From: UMGS1766 sp963660915
GTDB lineage: Bacteria; Bacillota; Clostridia; Oscillospirales; Oscillospiraceae
Reading direction: 5' to 3'
Assembly: GCA_963660915.1 (NCBI GenBank)
Contig: CAVLAO010000080.1
Location: forward strand, 1 to 7,569
DNA length: 7,569 nucleotides
Each line of letters opens with the position of its first letter. The stretch's first letter is position 1. The translations under genes and the position numbers were made by a program. Shown here piece after piece: positions 1 to 4,103 of the stretch. The notes beneath the pieces were generated by a model, which had not been told where the DNA came from, ran no database searches, and worked only from the letters and a program-made list of their open reading frames with translations.

Positions 1-13
1 GATTGTTAGTCAT
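1..13 (-). CDS. Start of a gene running off the left edge
   Basis: Only the first four codons are inside the window (M-T-N-N). On the minus strand a GGAGG lies about 7 nt before an ATG whose complement is at 11-13, just after the stop codon of the regulator at 25-360. This spacing and the strong ribosome binding site suggest the second gene of an operon led by that regulator. Nothing can be said about the product. Confidence 0.55.
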
Positions 14-24
14 AGTAATCCTCC

Positions 25-360
25 TTACTTCTTTTTCAAAACATTAGAAACGGTAGCTTGGGAGATGTTCAAAATGGCAGCAATCTCCTGCTGCGTGTGT
101 TTATTTCGGCGCAGATCTTTGATGACTTCATTCCTCTGAGCAACAGAAGTTATCTTAGGAAGGAGTTCGGCTGCTTGAATCACCACGCCGGACTTTGTGA
201 CCTTCTTAAAAAGTATACTGCCATCATCAAAAACCGCTCTGGCAACTTTCGCACCAGTCCGCTTGTTCTCATTAAAGGCAAGCGAGAGAAGATTTGCAGT
301 CTTTTTTCCGGCTTTGTCCCAGTCAAGAGAGGTAAAGACTTTCATCAGGTTAGAACTCAC
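25..360 (-). CDS. Small helix-turn-helix regulator, paralogue A (divergent pair)
   Basis: This is a 111-residue protein if read from the GTG at 358-360. That start is preferred because GAGGAGG (complement of 367-373) lies 6 nt upstream; an ATG five codons inside (343-345) sits too far from it. The N-terminal half holds a conserved patch (K/F-ARAVF-DGS-L-K). The last 24 residues form a helix-turn-helix: TQQEIAAILNISQATVSNVL, with the expected A-x3-L-x-I-S turn and recognition-helix pattern. It is clearly paralogous to the plus-strand gene at 449-805: the helix-turn-helix cores are nearly identical and the ARAVF and PKITS segments are shared. Most likely a DNA-binding transcriptional regulator; its own promoter overlaps a palindrome, suggesting autoregulation or cross-regulation by the paralogue. 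No named family was recognised. The ligand and the true target are unknown. Confidence 0.8.
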   Translation of the reverse strand: MSSNLMKVFTSLDWDKAGKKTANLLSLAFNENKRTGAKVARAVFDDGSILFKKVTKSGVVIQAAELLPKITSVAQRNEVIKDLRRNKHTQQEIAAILNISQATVSNVLKKK

Positions 361-371
361 ACTATTCCTCC

Positions 372-400
372 TCAAAATATTAGATTGATAACAGTATATT
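372..400 (+). promoter_or_regulatory. Weak candidate promoter for the plus-strand regulator
   Basis: TATATT at 395-400 matches the -10 consensus at 5 of 6 positions, but the -35 hexamer 17 nt upstream (TCAAAA, 372-377) matches only 3 of 6. The segment overlaps the minus-strand promoter face to face, so the two could compete or the plus strand may need activation. An alternative is TTGATA (385-390) with TGATAT (408-413). Low certainty. Confidence 0.25.
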
Positions 401-412
401 ATCAAATTGATA
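385..412. promoter_or_regulatory. Overlapping palindromic operators between divergent regulators
   Basis: TTGATAA (385-391) and TTATCAA (399-405) form a perfect 7-bp inverted repeat with a 7-nt spacer. The right half-site is reused in a second palindrome, TATCAAATTGATA (400-412), with 6-bp arms around one central base. There are thus three TTGATA half-sites in alternating orientation. They cover the -10 box and part of the spacer of the minus-strand promoter, a typical repressor position. Binding by either flanking helix-turn-helix protein is inferred. Confidence 0.6.
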
Positions 413-421
413 TTTTGTCAA
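393..421 (-). promoter_or_regulatory. Sigma-A-type promoter for the minus-strand regulator
   Basis: Read on the minus strand, TTGACA (416-421) is followed after exactly 17 nt by TATACT (393-398). The -35 box is perfect and the -10 box matches 5 of 6. The predicted start would lie near 386, about 25 nt before the GTG start codon at 360. The -10 box lies inside the TTGATAA/TTATCAA palindrome. Confidence 0.75.
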
Positions 422-448
422 GTGCTTTTCGAAAAGGAAAATAACGAA

Positions 449-805
449 ATGTCAACAAGTCTTTTGAATGCTTTCAGCCAAAATGATTTCAAGAATGCAG
501 CGAAGAAGTCATCCGAACTTTTTGAGCTGACTTTTAAGCTCAATCCTACATCCAACGCCAAATTTGCTAGGGCAGTCTTTAAAGACGGTTCGGTCTTGGT
601 GAAGGAAGTGCCAGAAGATGCCACAAATATAAATGTGATGCAATTTCCTAAAATCACATCCATTCCACAGAGAACCGAAATCATTAAGGAACTCAATAAG
701 AAGTACACGCAACAGGATATTGCGGCTATCTTAGATATTTCTCAAGCCACAGTTTCTGCTGCAATCCACATCGTAAATAGAAAGGAAAGCAATCATGAAA
801 ATTGA
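449..805 (+). CDS. Small helix-turn-helix regulator, paralogue B (divergent pair)
   Basis: This is a 118-residue protein starting at the ATG at 449, chosen because AAGGA (434-438) lies about 10 nt upstream; the longer reading from 407 has no ribosome binding site and would run through the operator region. The N-terminal half shares the ARAVF-DGS-L-K patch and the PKITS-QR segment with the divergent gene at 25-360. The helix-turn-helix near residues 86-107 (TQQDIAAILDISQATVS) is nearly identical in its core. A short charged tail (about 10 residues) is absent from the paralogue. Its end overlaps the start of the next gene by 11 bp, so it is probably cotranscribed with the genes to the right. 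Likely a transcriptional regulator acting on the shared palindromic intergenic region, by analogy with CI/Cro-type divergent pairs; that role is inferred. Confidence 0.8.
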   Translation: MSTSLLNAFSQNDFKNAAKKSSELFELTFKLNPTSNAKFARAVFKDGSVLVKEVPEDATNINVMQFPKITSIPQRTEIIKELNKKYTQQDIAAILDISQATVSAAIHIVNRKESNHEN

Positions 806-965
806 CATCAAGCCGACAAAGATATTGCTGAATTTTGTGTGGTATGGAAGCGTAGGAGTGGCATCCGTATTGCTGTGGAGTGAAACATGGGGAATCAAGC
901 ACAAGATTCAAGATGTAAAGAATAACCACTTTATTTATCAAGACAAAATTAAAAAGGAGCACTAA
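795..965 (+). CDS. Small single-span membrane protein
   Basis: This is a 56-residue protein with ATG at 795 and TAA at 963-965. AGGAAA (783-788), inside the end of the preceding regulator gene, is a ribosome binding site about 6 nt upstream, and the 11-bp overlap suggests translational coupling. Residues about 10-28 are hydrophobic and aromatic (ILLNFVWYGSVGVASVLLW), consistent with one membrane span after a short basic N-terminus (K2, K6, K9). The C-terminal half is polar and lysine-rich, ending KIKKEH. No family was recognised. The size and position between a regulator and thyX are compatible with an accessory phage membrane protein, but no function can be assigned. Confidence 0.6.
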   Translation: MKIDIKPTKILLNFVWYGSVGVASVLLWSETWGIKHKIQDVKNNHFIYQDKIKKEH

Positions 966-967
966 TC

Positions 968-1691
968 ATGAAAATCATTGAACCTAAGTATGAAATCCTC
1001 ACTGAAATCTCTGAAGGCGGCATCAAGGAGTTGCAGCAGATCGAGCGGGTGGCCCGTGTCTGCTATAAGAGTGAAGATAAGATTGTCCCGGATGGCTCAT
1101 CGGCGAAGAAGCTGGTGGGCTTTTTGATTAAGCAGGAGCATGAGGCTATGCTGGAGCATTCTCAGCTGTCTGTACTGTTCACCTGTGACCGGGCCATTGC
1201 GAATGAGTTGGTGCGTCACCGTATTGCATCCTTCGCGCAGGAGAGTACTCGGTACTGCAACTATGCAGGAGAGAAGTTTGGTGGGGAGCTGACGTTCATT
1301 TGGCCGTCTTATATTCGTGGTGAACAGTANNNNNNNNNNACAGTATTGTGACCTGAACGATAGCGAGGTTACGATCAAGAGTTCGTTCCTGGAAGCTATG
1401 ACCTACGCCGAAAAGGACTACAAGCTTATGATTGCCAACGGTATGCGCCCTGAACAGGCCCGTTGCGTGCTGCCCTTGTGTCTGAAGACTGAGATCGTAG
1501 TGACGGCCAACTACCGTGAGTGGCGCAACATCTTTAAGCTGCGTACTCCTGTGGCGGCCCATCCTCAGATGCGTGAGCTGATGTGCCCGCTACTGCTGGA
1601 ACTTCAGAAGAAGATCCCGGTGGTCTTTGATGATATTTTTACCTACTGGCCTGCAGATGACCAGACGCGGAAAGGCTGTGCGGTGAAATGA
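968..1691 (+). CDS. thyX: Flavin-dependent thymidylate synthase ThyX (contains assembly gap)
   Basis: ThyX methylates dUMP to dTMP using methylenetetrahydrofolate, FAD and NADPH. The diagnostic RHRx7S signature is present: R83-H84-R85 and S93 in RHRIASFAQESTRY. Upstream is the expected E-H-xx-L-E-H-S region (residues 58-64). Downstream of the gap are the family motifs around RCVLPLCLKT, the N-x-REW segment and the R-x6-H-P-Q-M-R element. AAGGAG (954-959) lies 8 nt before the ATG. Ten N at 1330-1339 break the frame, but ACAGTA occurs on both sides; merging the two copies restores one continuous 235-residue frame, a normal ThyX length. The gene is therefore probably intact. ThyX is common in phages and supports dTMP supply during replication. 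The stop codon overlaps the next start in an ATGA. Confidence 0.93.
1330..1339. other. Assembly gap of 10 N inside thyX
   Basis: Ten ambiguous bases are flanked on the left by ACAGTA (1324-1329) and on the right by ACAGTA (1340-1345). The reading frame before and after the gap differs by one position. Removing the N run and one ACAGTA copy (16 bases) restores frame and gives GAA-CAG-TAT-TGT-GAC across the joint. This suggests that overlapping contig ends were joined with placeholder N. Confidence 0.9.
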
Positions 1692-1879
1692 TAAGATTTC
1701 TGCTTGCTGCTTTGATGTGTTGCCTGTACGCGCACGCATTCATGAGCGGCTTCAAGATTGGTGTCCGCACTAGGCGAGAGGGCAAAATCATACATGTTAC
1801 TGTGCCGGGAAAAGATATTCTGAAAAGCGTGCTTGTTCTTGGTTGCGGGATTTTTACAGCGTTTACGGTGCGGCTTTGA
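1688..1879 (+). CDS. Small membrane protein with two hydrophobic segments
   Basis: This is a 63-residue protein. Its ATG overlaps the thyX stop codon as ATGA (1688-1691), implying translational coupling in the same operon. Residues about 3-20 (leucine/alanine-rich, with C-C at 11-12) and about 46-61 (ILKSVLVLGCGIFTAF) are hydrophobic, separated by a basic, polar segment (residues 22-44, TRREGK). This pattern suggests two membrane spans, or a signal anchor followed by one span. No family was recognised. The gene ends 14 nt before the start of the Spo0A-like gene. Coding potential is supported by the overlap and by amino-acid composition, but the function is unknown. Confidence 0.6.
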   Translation: MIRFLLAALMCCLYAHAFMSGFKIGVRTRREGKIIHVTVPGKDILKSVLVLGCGIFTAFTVRL

Positions 1880-1893
1880 AGGGAGGTGATCGG

Positions 1894-2229
1894 GTGAGAG
1901 CTCAGACACGAGATTTTCTGAGATCGCTCAACATTGGACCATGGCTGATCGGCTTCAATATGCTTGGCGATGCAATTGATGCGGCGGAGGAGCAGCATTC
2001 GGGAGGGCTGATCGGGTGCTATGACTATCTTAGCAGCAAATATGGTCGAGACAGGAAGCGTCTTGACGATGACATTCGCAGGGCTGTTGGCATTGCATGG
2101 CGTGAGCAGTGTCCTGTCATGGAAAAAGTGATGGGCAGACCTTTGAATAGACCGCCTTCGCCGAAAGATTTCATTTATGCGGCGGCCGAATATTTGAATC
2201 AAATTGAGGAAGAGGAGATGATGAACTGA
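1894..2229 (+). CDS. Stand-alone Spo0A C-terminal (DNA-binding) domain protein
   Basis: This is a 111-residue protein. The GTG at 1894 is chosen because GGGAGGTGAT (1881-1890) is an excellent ribosome binding site with 7 nt between its GGGAGG core and the start; the longer reading from 1843 lies inside the preceding gene and lacks one. From memory, the whole length follows the effector domain of Spo0A: an N-terminal helix with L-x-x-L-x-I/V-G/P, a G-x-x-x-L-x-x-A-I segment, then L-x-x-K-Y/F ... R-x-x-x-x-I-R-x-A-V/I-x-x-A-W (IRRAVGIAW aligns with Spo0A IRHAIEVAW), and a C-terminal P-S/T-x-x-x-F-I-x-x-x-A-x-x-L. The phosphoacceptor receiver domain of Spo0A is absent. It probably binds DNA without phosphorylation control. 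The target could be host Spo0A boxes or phage sites; neither is shown here. Confidence 0.8.
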   Translation: MRAQTRDFLRSLNIGPWLIGFNMLGDAIDAAEEQHSGGLIGCYDYLSSKYGRDRKRLDDDIRRAVGIAWREQCPVMEKVMGRPLNRPPSPKDFIYAAAEYLNQIEEEEMMN

Positions 2230-2255
2230 TGAAAATCGGCATTGACAGCAGCTAG
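2229..2255 (+). pseudogene. Eight-codon ORF with strong ribosome binding site, possible gene remnant
   Basis: An ATG overlapping the preceding stop codon (ATGA-type overlap at 2227-2231) follows a purine-rich GAGGAAGAGGAG. It reads MKIGIDSS before TAG at 2253-2255. The stop lies inside a small perfect hairpin (2249-2265) and a terminator follows at once. It may be the stub of a gene deleted by recombination, a leader peptide, or chance. Confidence 0.3.
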
Positions 2256-2301
2256 AATTTAGCTGAAAAGAGGCGTCGGCGAATTGTTCGGCGTCTTTTT
2301 T
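2249..2301 (+). terminator. Hairpin plus rho-independent terminator after the Spo0A-like gene
   Basis: CAGCTA (2249-2254) and TAGCTG (2260-2265) form a 6-bp hairpin with a 5-nt loop. Immediately after, AAAAGAGGCGTCGG (2266-2279) can pair with TCGGCGTCTTTTTT (2288-2301) in a long stem with several G-U pairs, whose 3' arm ends in a T6 tract. This fits an intrinsic terminator closing the regulator-thyX-Spo0A-like operon. Confidence 0.7.
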
Positions 2302-2370
2302 CTTTGCCCACTTTTAAAATTCGTGCCCACTTTTTTCTGGGCAGTGAGGTGAAAAAATCGTGAAATTCTA

Positions 2371-2383
2371 TTCTAGATTAGAA
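2371..2383. repeat. Small inverted repeat TTCTA/TAGAA
   Basis: TTCTA (2371-2375) and TAGAA (2379-2383) flank GAT, and another TTCTA-like copy lies directly upstream (2366-2370 reads TTCTA). It lies in the wide space between the second and third boxes of the array. It may be a second protein-binding site, or chance in AT-rich DNA. Confidence 0.3.
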
Positions 2384-2437
2384 AATCGGACGTTTTTTTG
2401 CGAAAATTTCACAATTTCTGGCCATTTGCCCACTTTC

Positions 2438-2465
2438 TGCCCACTTTTCAAATCAAAAGTGGGCA
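2438..2465. repeat. Perfect 11-bp inverted repeat of the box
   Basis: TGCCCACTTTT (2438-2448) and AAAAGTGGGCA (2455-2465) are exact reverse complements separated by six bases. It could form a cruciform or RNA hairpin, or bind a dimeric protein. A tandem copy starts directly upstream at 2427, giving three boxes in 39 bp, the densest part of the array. Confidence 0.85.
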
Positions 2466-2549
2466 CGGTTTTTAAAGAAAATGATGCGTAAATACGTTAT
2501 ATTTTTGAAGAAAAATGCCTTTCTGCCCAAAAACCCACTTTTATTTCTA

Positions 2550-2578
2550 TTTACACTATAAAAAAATAAAAATATTAT
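2550..2578 (+). promoter_or_regulatory. Sigma-A-type promoter in the AT-rich region
   Basis: TTTACA (2550-2555) and TATTAT (2573-2578) are separated by exactly 17 nt, each matching the consensus at 5 of 6. The predicted transcript would start near 2585 and run into the zinc-ribbon gene at 2727. Two reverse boxes (2594-2612) would lie just past the start site, where a bound protein could block transcription. The segment is very AT-rich, so chance matches are more likely than usual. Confidence 0.5.
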
Positions 2579-2719
2579 ATATAGTTAAGCGAAAAAAGTG
2601 GGCAAGTGGGCAGAGACCGAAATTCACGAAAAGTTCAAGGCAAAAAACTTGTAAGAACCCAACCTGATGCTGTATACTCGAGTTGAATGTTGTACACACC
2701 GATTAGATGCTTATGAGGT

Positions 2720-2764
2720 AATAACGATGGCTTATATGAACCGCTTTATCAATAACGATGGCTT
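2720..2764 (+). repeat. 14-bp direct repeat over the start codon
   Basis: AATAACGATGGCTT occurs at 2720-2733, where it carries the chosen ATG, and again at 2751-2764, 31 bp later and out of frame. The second copy has no open frame of useful length. It may reflect a local duplication or a protein/RNA-binding site. Confidence 0.5.
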
Positions 2765-3086
2765 TGAAGAATGGACCACTACGGATGCTGCCGGAAACCT
2801 TGTGACCTGTTACGCAAATGAGCTTGTGGAACTACATACAAAGGTTCCCGTGTGCGAATGCGGAAGGCCGATGACCGAAGAGGTACAAGGGTACTGGACT
2901 TGCAGAGAGTGTGACATCACAAAGACAGAAGATGAGATCAATCATCCGATCAAGCTGGATGAGTATGAGTCGTCGAACCTTGAACTTAGCGAAGATTACG
3001 GAAAGTTTGAGTATGATGATGGTCGAATGCTGGAGGCGGGTGTGCCGGACTGGTACCTGTTCTTCTGTGAGCACCGACCGGAATGA
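2727..3086 (+). CDS. Small acidic protein with zinc-ribbon-like cysteines
   Basis: This is a 119-residue protein starting at the ATG at 2727; GAGGT (2715-2719) is 7 nt upstream, whereas the in-frame ATG at 2667 lacks a ribosome binding site. Cysteines are arranged C-x-C-G near residues 43-46 and C-x-x-C near 59-62 (CECGRPM...GYWTCREC), a treble-clef or ribbon-like pattern for one Zn ion. The C-terminal half is rich in D and E and ends with PDWYLFFCEHRPE. Such small ribbon proteins often bind nucleic acid or partner proteins, but no family was recognised. It stands alone between the AT-rich array and a terminator, so it is probably the main product of the promoter at 2550-2578. Confidence 0.75.
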   Translation: MAYMNRFINNDGFEEWTTTDAAGNLVTCYANELVELHTKVPVCECGRPMTEEVQGYWTCRECDITKTEDEINHPIKLDEYESSNLELSEDYGKFEYDDGRMLEAGVPDWYLFFCEHRPE

Positions 3087-3101
3087 TATTTTAGAGACAA
3101 G

Positions 3102-3127
3102 AGGCGCAGAGAAATCTGCGTCTTTTT
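3102..3127 (+). terminator. Rho-independent terminator after the zinc-ribbon gene
   Basis: AGGCGCAGA (3102-3110) pairs with TCTGCGTCT (3115-3123) in a 9-bp stem containing one G-U pair, with a GAAA tetraloop, followed by TTTT and further T-rich sequence. It is 15 bp past the stop codon at 3084-3086 and fits a standard intrinsic terminator. Confidence 0.85.
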
Positions 3128-3145
3128 CTTTCGCAGTCAAAATTT

Positions 3146-3198
3146 CCGTTTTGGACTGTTTTCGTCCGTTTACACCCGTTTTGGGCTGTTTTGACCCG
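3146..3198. repeat. Two tandem 23-bp repeats at 30-bp period
   Basis: CCGTTTTGG-CTGTTTT-CCG is present at 3146-3168 and again at 3176-3198, differing at a few positions. Each copy has a short self-complementary part (GGAC/GTCC in the first, GGG/CCC in the second), so the difference partly preserves pairing. It lies between two terminators, in non-coding DNA. It is a candidate operator or RNA element. Confidence 0.6.
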
Positions 3199-3224
3199 CG
3201 TGAAAAATACTGCCCCTTTTATGG

Positions 3225-3269
3225 AGAGGAGAGAGTGCGTCCCAAACGTGCTACTCCTCTTTCTTTTTT
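3225..3269 (+). terminator. Terminator/attenuator directly abutting the next ribosome binding site
   Basis: AGAGGAG (3225-3231) pairs with CTCCTCT (3254-3260). Beyond a small internal loop, AGTGCG (3234-3239) pairs with CGTGCT (3247-3252, two G-U pairs) around a 7-nt loop. TTCTTTTTT (3261-3269) follows, and GGAGGAG, the ribosome binding site of the nuclease gene, begins at 3270. Transcripts from upstream would have to read through it to express the gene, which suggests attenuation or antitermination. Confidence 0.65.
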
Positions 3270-3282
3270 GGAGGAGATTTTT

Positions 3283-3600
3283 ATGCTGGAAAACCGATTC
3301 AAGACAAACCTGGCAAGAGAACTCAAAGAACGTTTTCCGGGCTGCATTGTCCTGCACATTGATCCGAACGAGATTCAGGGGATTCCTGACCTCTTAGTTT
3401 TGTATCGTGACAAGTGGGCGGCACTCGAAGGTAAGCGTTCTGCAAATGCACCTCATCGACCGAATCAGGATTACTATGTGAACCTGATGAATCAGATGAG
3501 TTATGCAGCGTTCATTTGCCCGGAAAATAAGGAGGAGATTCTGAATGACCTTCAACGATCATTCGCGTCTGAGAGGACAACACGCTTTTCTCAGCGCTAG
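3283..3600 (+). CDS. VRR-NUC-like PD-(D/E)XK nuclease
   Basis: This is a 105-residue protein. The ATG at 3283 has GGAGGAG (3270-3276) 6 nt upstream. An in-frame GTG at 3235 preceded by GGAGAGGAG could add 16 residues, but that stretch forms a terminator hairpin. The catalytic core reads IQGIPDLLVL then ALEGK: P35-D36 and E49-x-K51 fit the PD-(D/E)XK signature, and the G-I-P-D-L/R pattern with a following short strand is typical of VRR-NUC domains. VRR-NUC proteins act as structure-specific DNA nucleases, and phages carry single-domain versions near replication genes. The last 56 bp overlap the next nuclease gene in another frame, so both are coexpressed. Confidence 0.75.
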   Translation: MLENRFKTNLARELKERFPGCIVLHIDPNEIQGIPDLLVLYRDKWAALEGKRSANAPHRPNQDYYVNLMNQMSYAAFICPENKEEILNDLQRSFASERTTRFSQR

Positions 3601-4102
3601 TAAGTATCACTGGATCAATTATGATCCTGACAAGATTGCAGCAGCCTACACGAGTTTTATAGCTGCACAGAAAGGCACCGAACTGCATGAGTTTGCAGCA
3701 AAGTGCATCGAACTGGGCCAGAAGCTTCCCCGTTCGAAGAAGACCCTGAATAACTACGTCAACGATGCCATTGGTTTCCGTATGACGCCTGAGCAGGTTC
3801 TTTATTATTCCGATAACTGTTTCGGTACAGCGGATACTATTTGCTTCCGCGACAACCTTCTTCGAATCCATGACCTCAAAACTGGCGTTATCCCGGCACA
3901 TATGGAACAGCTGCTGATTTATGATGCACTGTTTTGTCTCGAATACCGAATCAATCCCGAGAAAATCCAGATCGAGAACCGCATCTACCAGTCCGATGAT
4001 ATTCTCATCGCAAATCCTGGCCCTGATGACATCAATCCGATCATGGACAAAATCAAAGAGTTTGATCCGATCATTGCAAAGCTGAGAATGGGAGTGTGCT
4101 GA
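3545..4102 (+). CDS. RecB/Cas4-like PD-(D/E)XK exonuclease
   Basis: This is a 185-residue protein. AAGGAGGAG (3529-3537) inside the preceding gene lies upstream of the ATG at 3545. The motifs of the RecB-type family appear in order: G-T-E-L-H (H48), F-G-T-A-D (D97), I-H-D-L-K-T-G (D110, K112) and Q-x-x-x-Y (Q122, Y126). These are the metal-binding and catalytic positions of the fold. The C-terminal cysteine cluster that binds Fe-S in Cas4 and AddB is not evident. No CRISPR array or other cas gene is present, so this is not evidence for a CRISPR system. Phage RecB-like nucleases commonly process DNA ends in recombination with annealing proteins, none of which is visible here. The gene ends 1 nt before the next start codon. 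Confidence 0.8.
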   Translation: MTFNDHSRLRGQHAFLSASKYHWINYDPDKIAAAYTSFIAAQKGTELHEFAAKCIELGQKLPRSKKTLNNYVNDAIGFRMTPEQVLYYSDNCFGTADTICFRDNLLRIHDLKTGVIPAHMEQLLIYDALFCLEYRINPEKIQIENRIYQSDDILIANPGPDDINPIMDKIKEFDPIIAKLRMGVC

Positions 4103-4103
4103 T

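Larger units (their letters stand above)
2305..2612. repeat. Array of TGCCCACTTTT boxes in both orientations (iteron-like)
   Basis: Forward copies of TGCCCACTTTT are at 2305-2315, 2324-2334 and 2438-2448, with a one-mismatch copy at 2427-2437 and a split degenerate copy at 2524-2542. Reverse copies (AAAAGTGGGCA) are at 2455-2465 and 2594-2604, with a shorter AAGTGGGCA at 2604-2612; a TGGGCA core is at 2338-2343. The copies lie in gene-free DNA from 2230 to 2726. Repeats of this kind in both orientations beside a strongly AT-rich stretch (about 2541-2592) suggest iterons of a replication origin or a multi-site operator. No initiator gene is in the window. Confidence 0.75.

Noticed and set aside
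1639..2202. Minus-strand open frame of 187 codons opposite the thyX end and the Spo0A-like gene
   Set aside because: The plus strand encodes a recognisable Spo0A domain with an excellent ribosome binding site over the same DNA; the antisense product has no recognisable features.
2253..2255. TAG read as an amino acid (recoded amber stop)
   Set aside because: Reading through yields no recognisable protein and soon enters terminator and repeat DNA. Other genes here end normally and one, the nuclease at 3283-3600, uses TAG as its stop.
2305..2612. CRISPR array
   Set aside because: The boxes are only 11 bp, irregularly spaced and in both orientations, so they do not form a repeat-spacer array.
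2969..2978. Possible Spo0A box (CGTCGAA) near 2971-2977
   Set aside because: It matches the TGTCGAA consensus at only 6 of 7 positions, lies inside a coding region, and single matches of this length are expected by chance.
2911..3282. N-terminal extension of the VRR-NUC-like nuclease upstream to 2911
   Set aside because: This would run through the zinc-ribbon gene in another frame and through two terminators. The ATG at 3283 has an ideal ribosome binding site and the domain starts there.
3545..4102. Cas4-like nuclease as sign of a CRISPR-Cas system
   Set aside because: The nuclease motifs fit the RecB/Cas4 superfamily, but no regular direct repeats with spacers and no other cas gene are present, and the Fe-S cysteine cluster is not evident. 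A phage recombination or DNA-processing nuclease is simpler.
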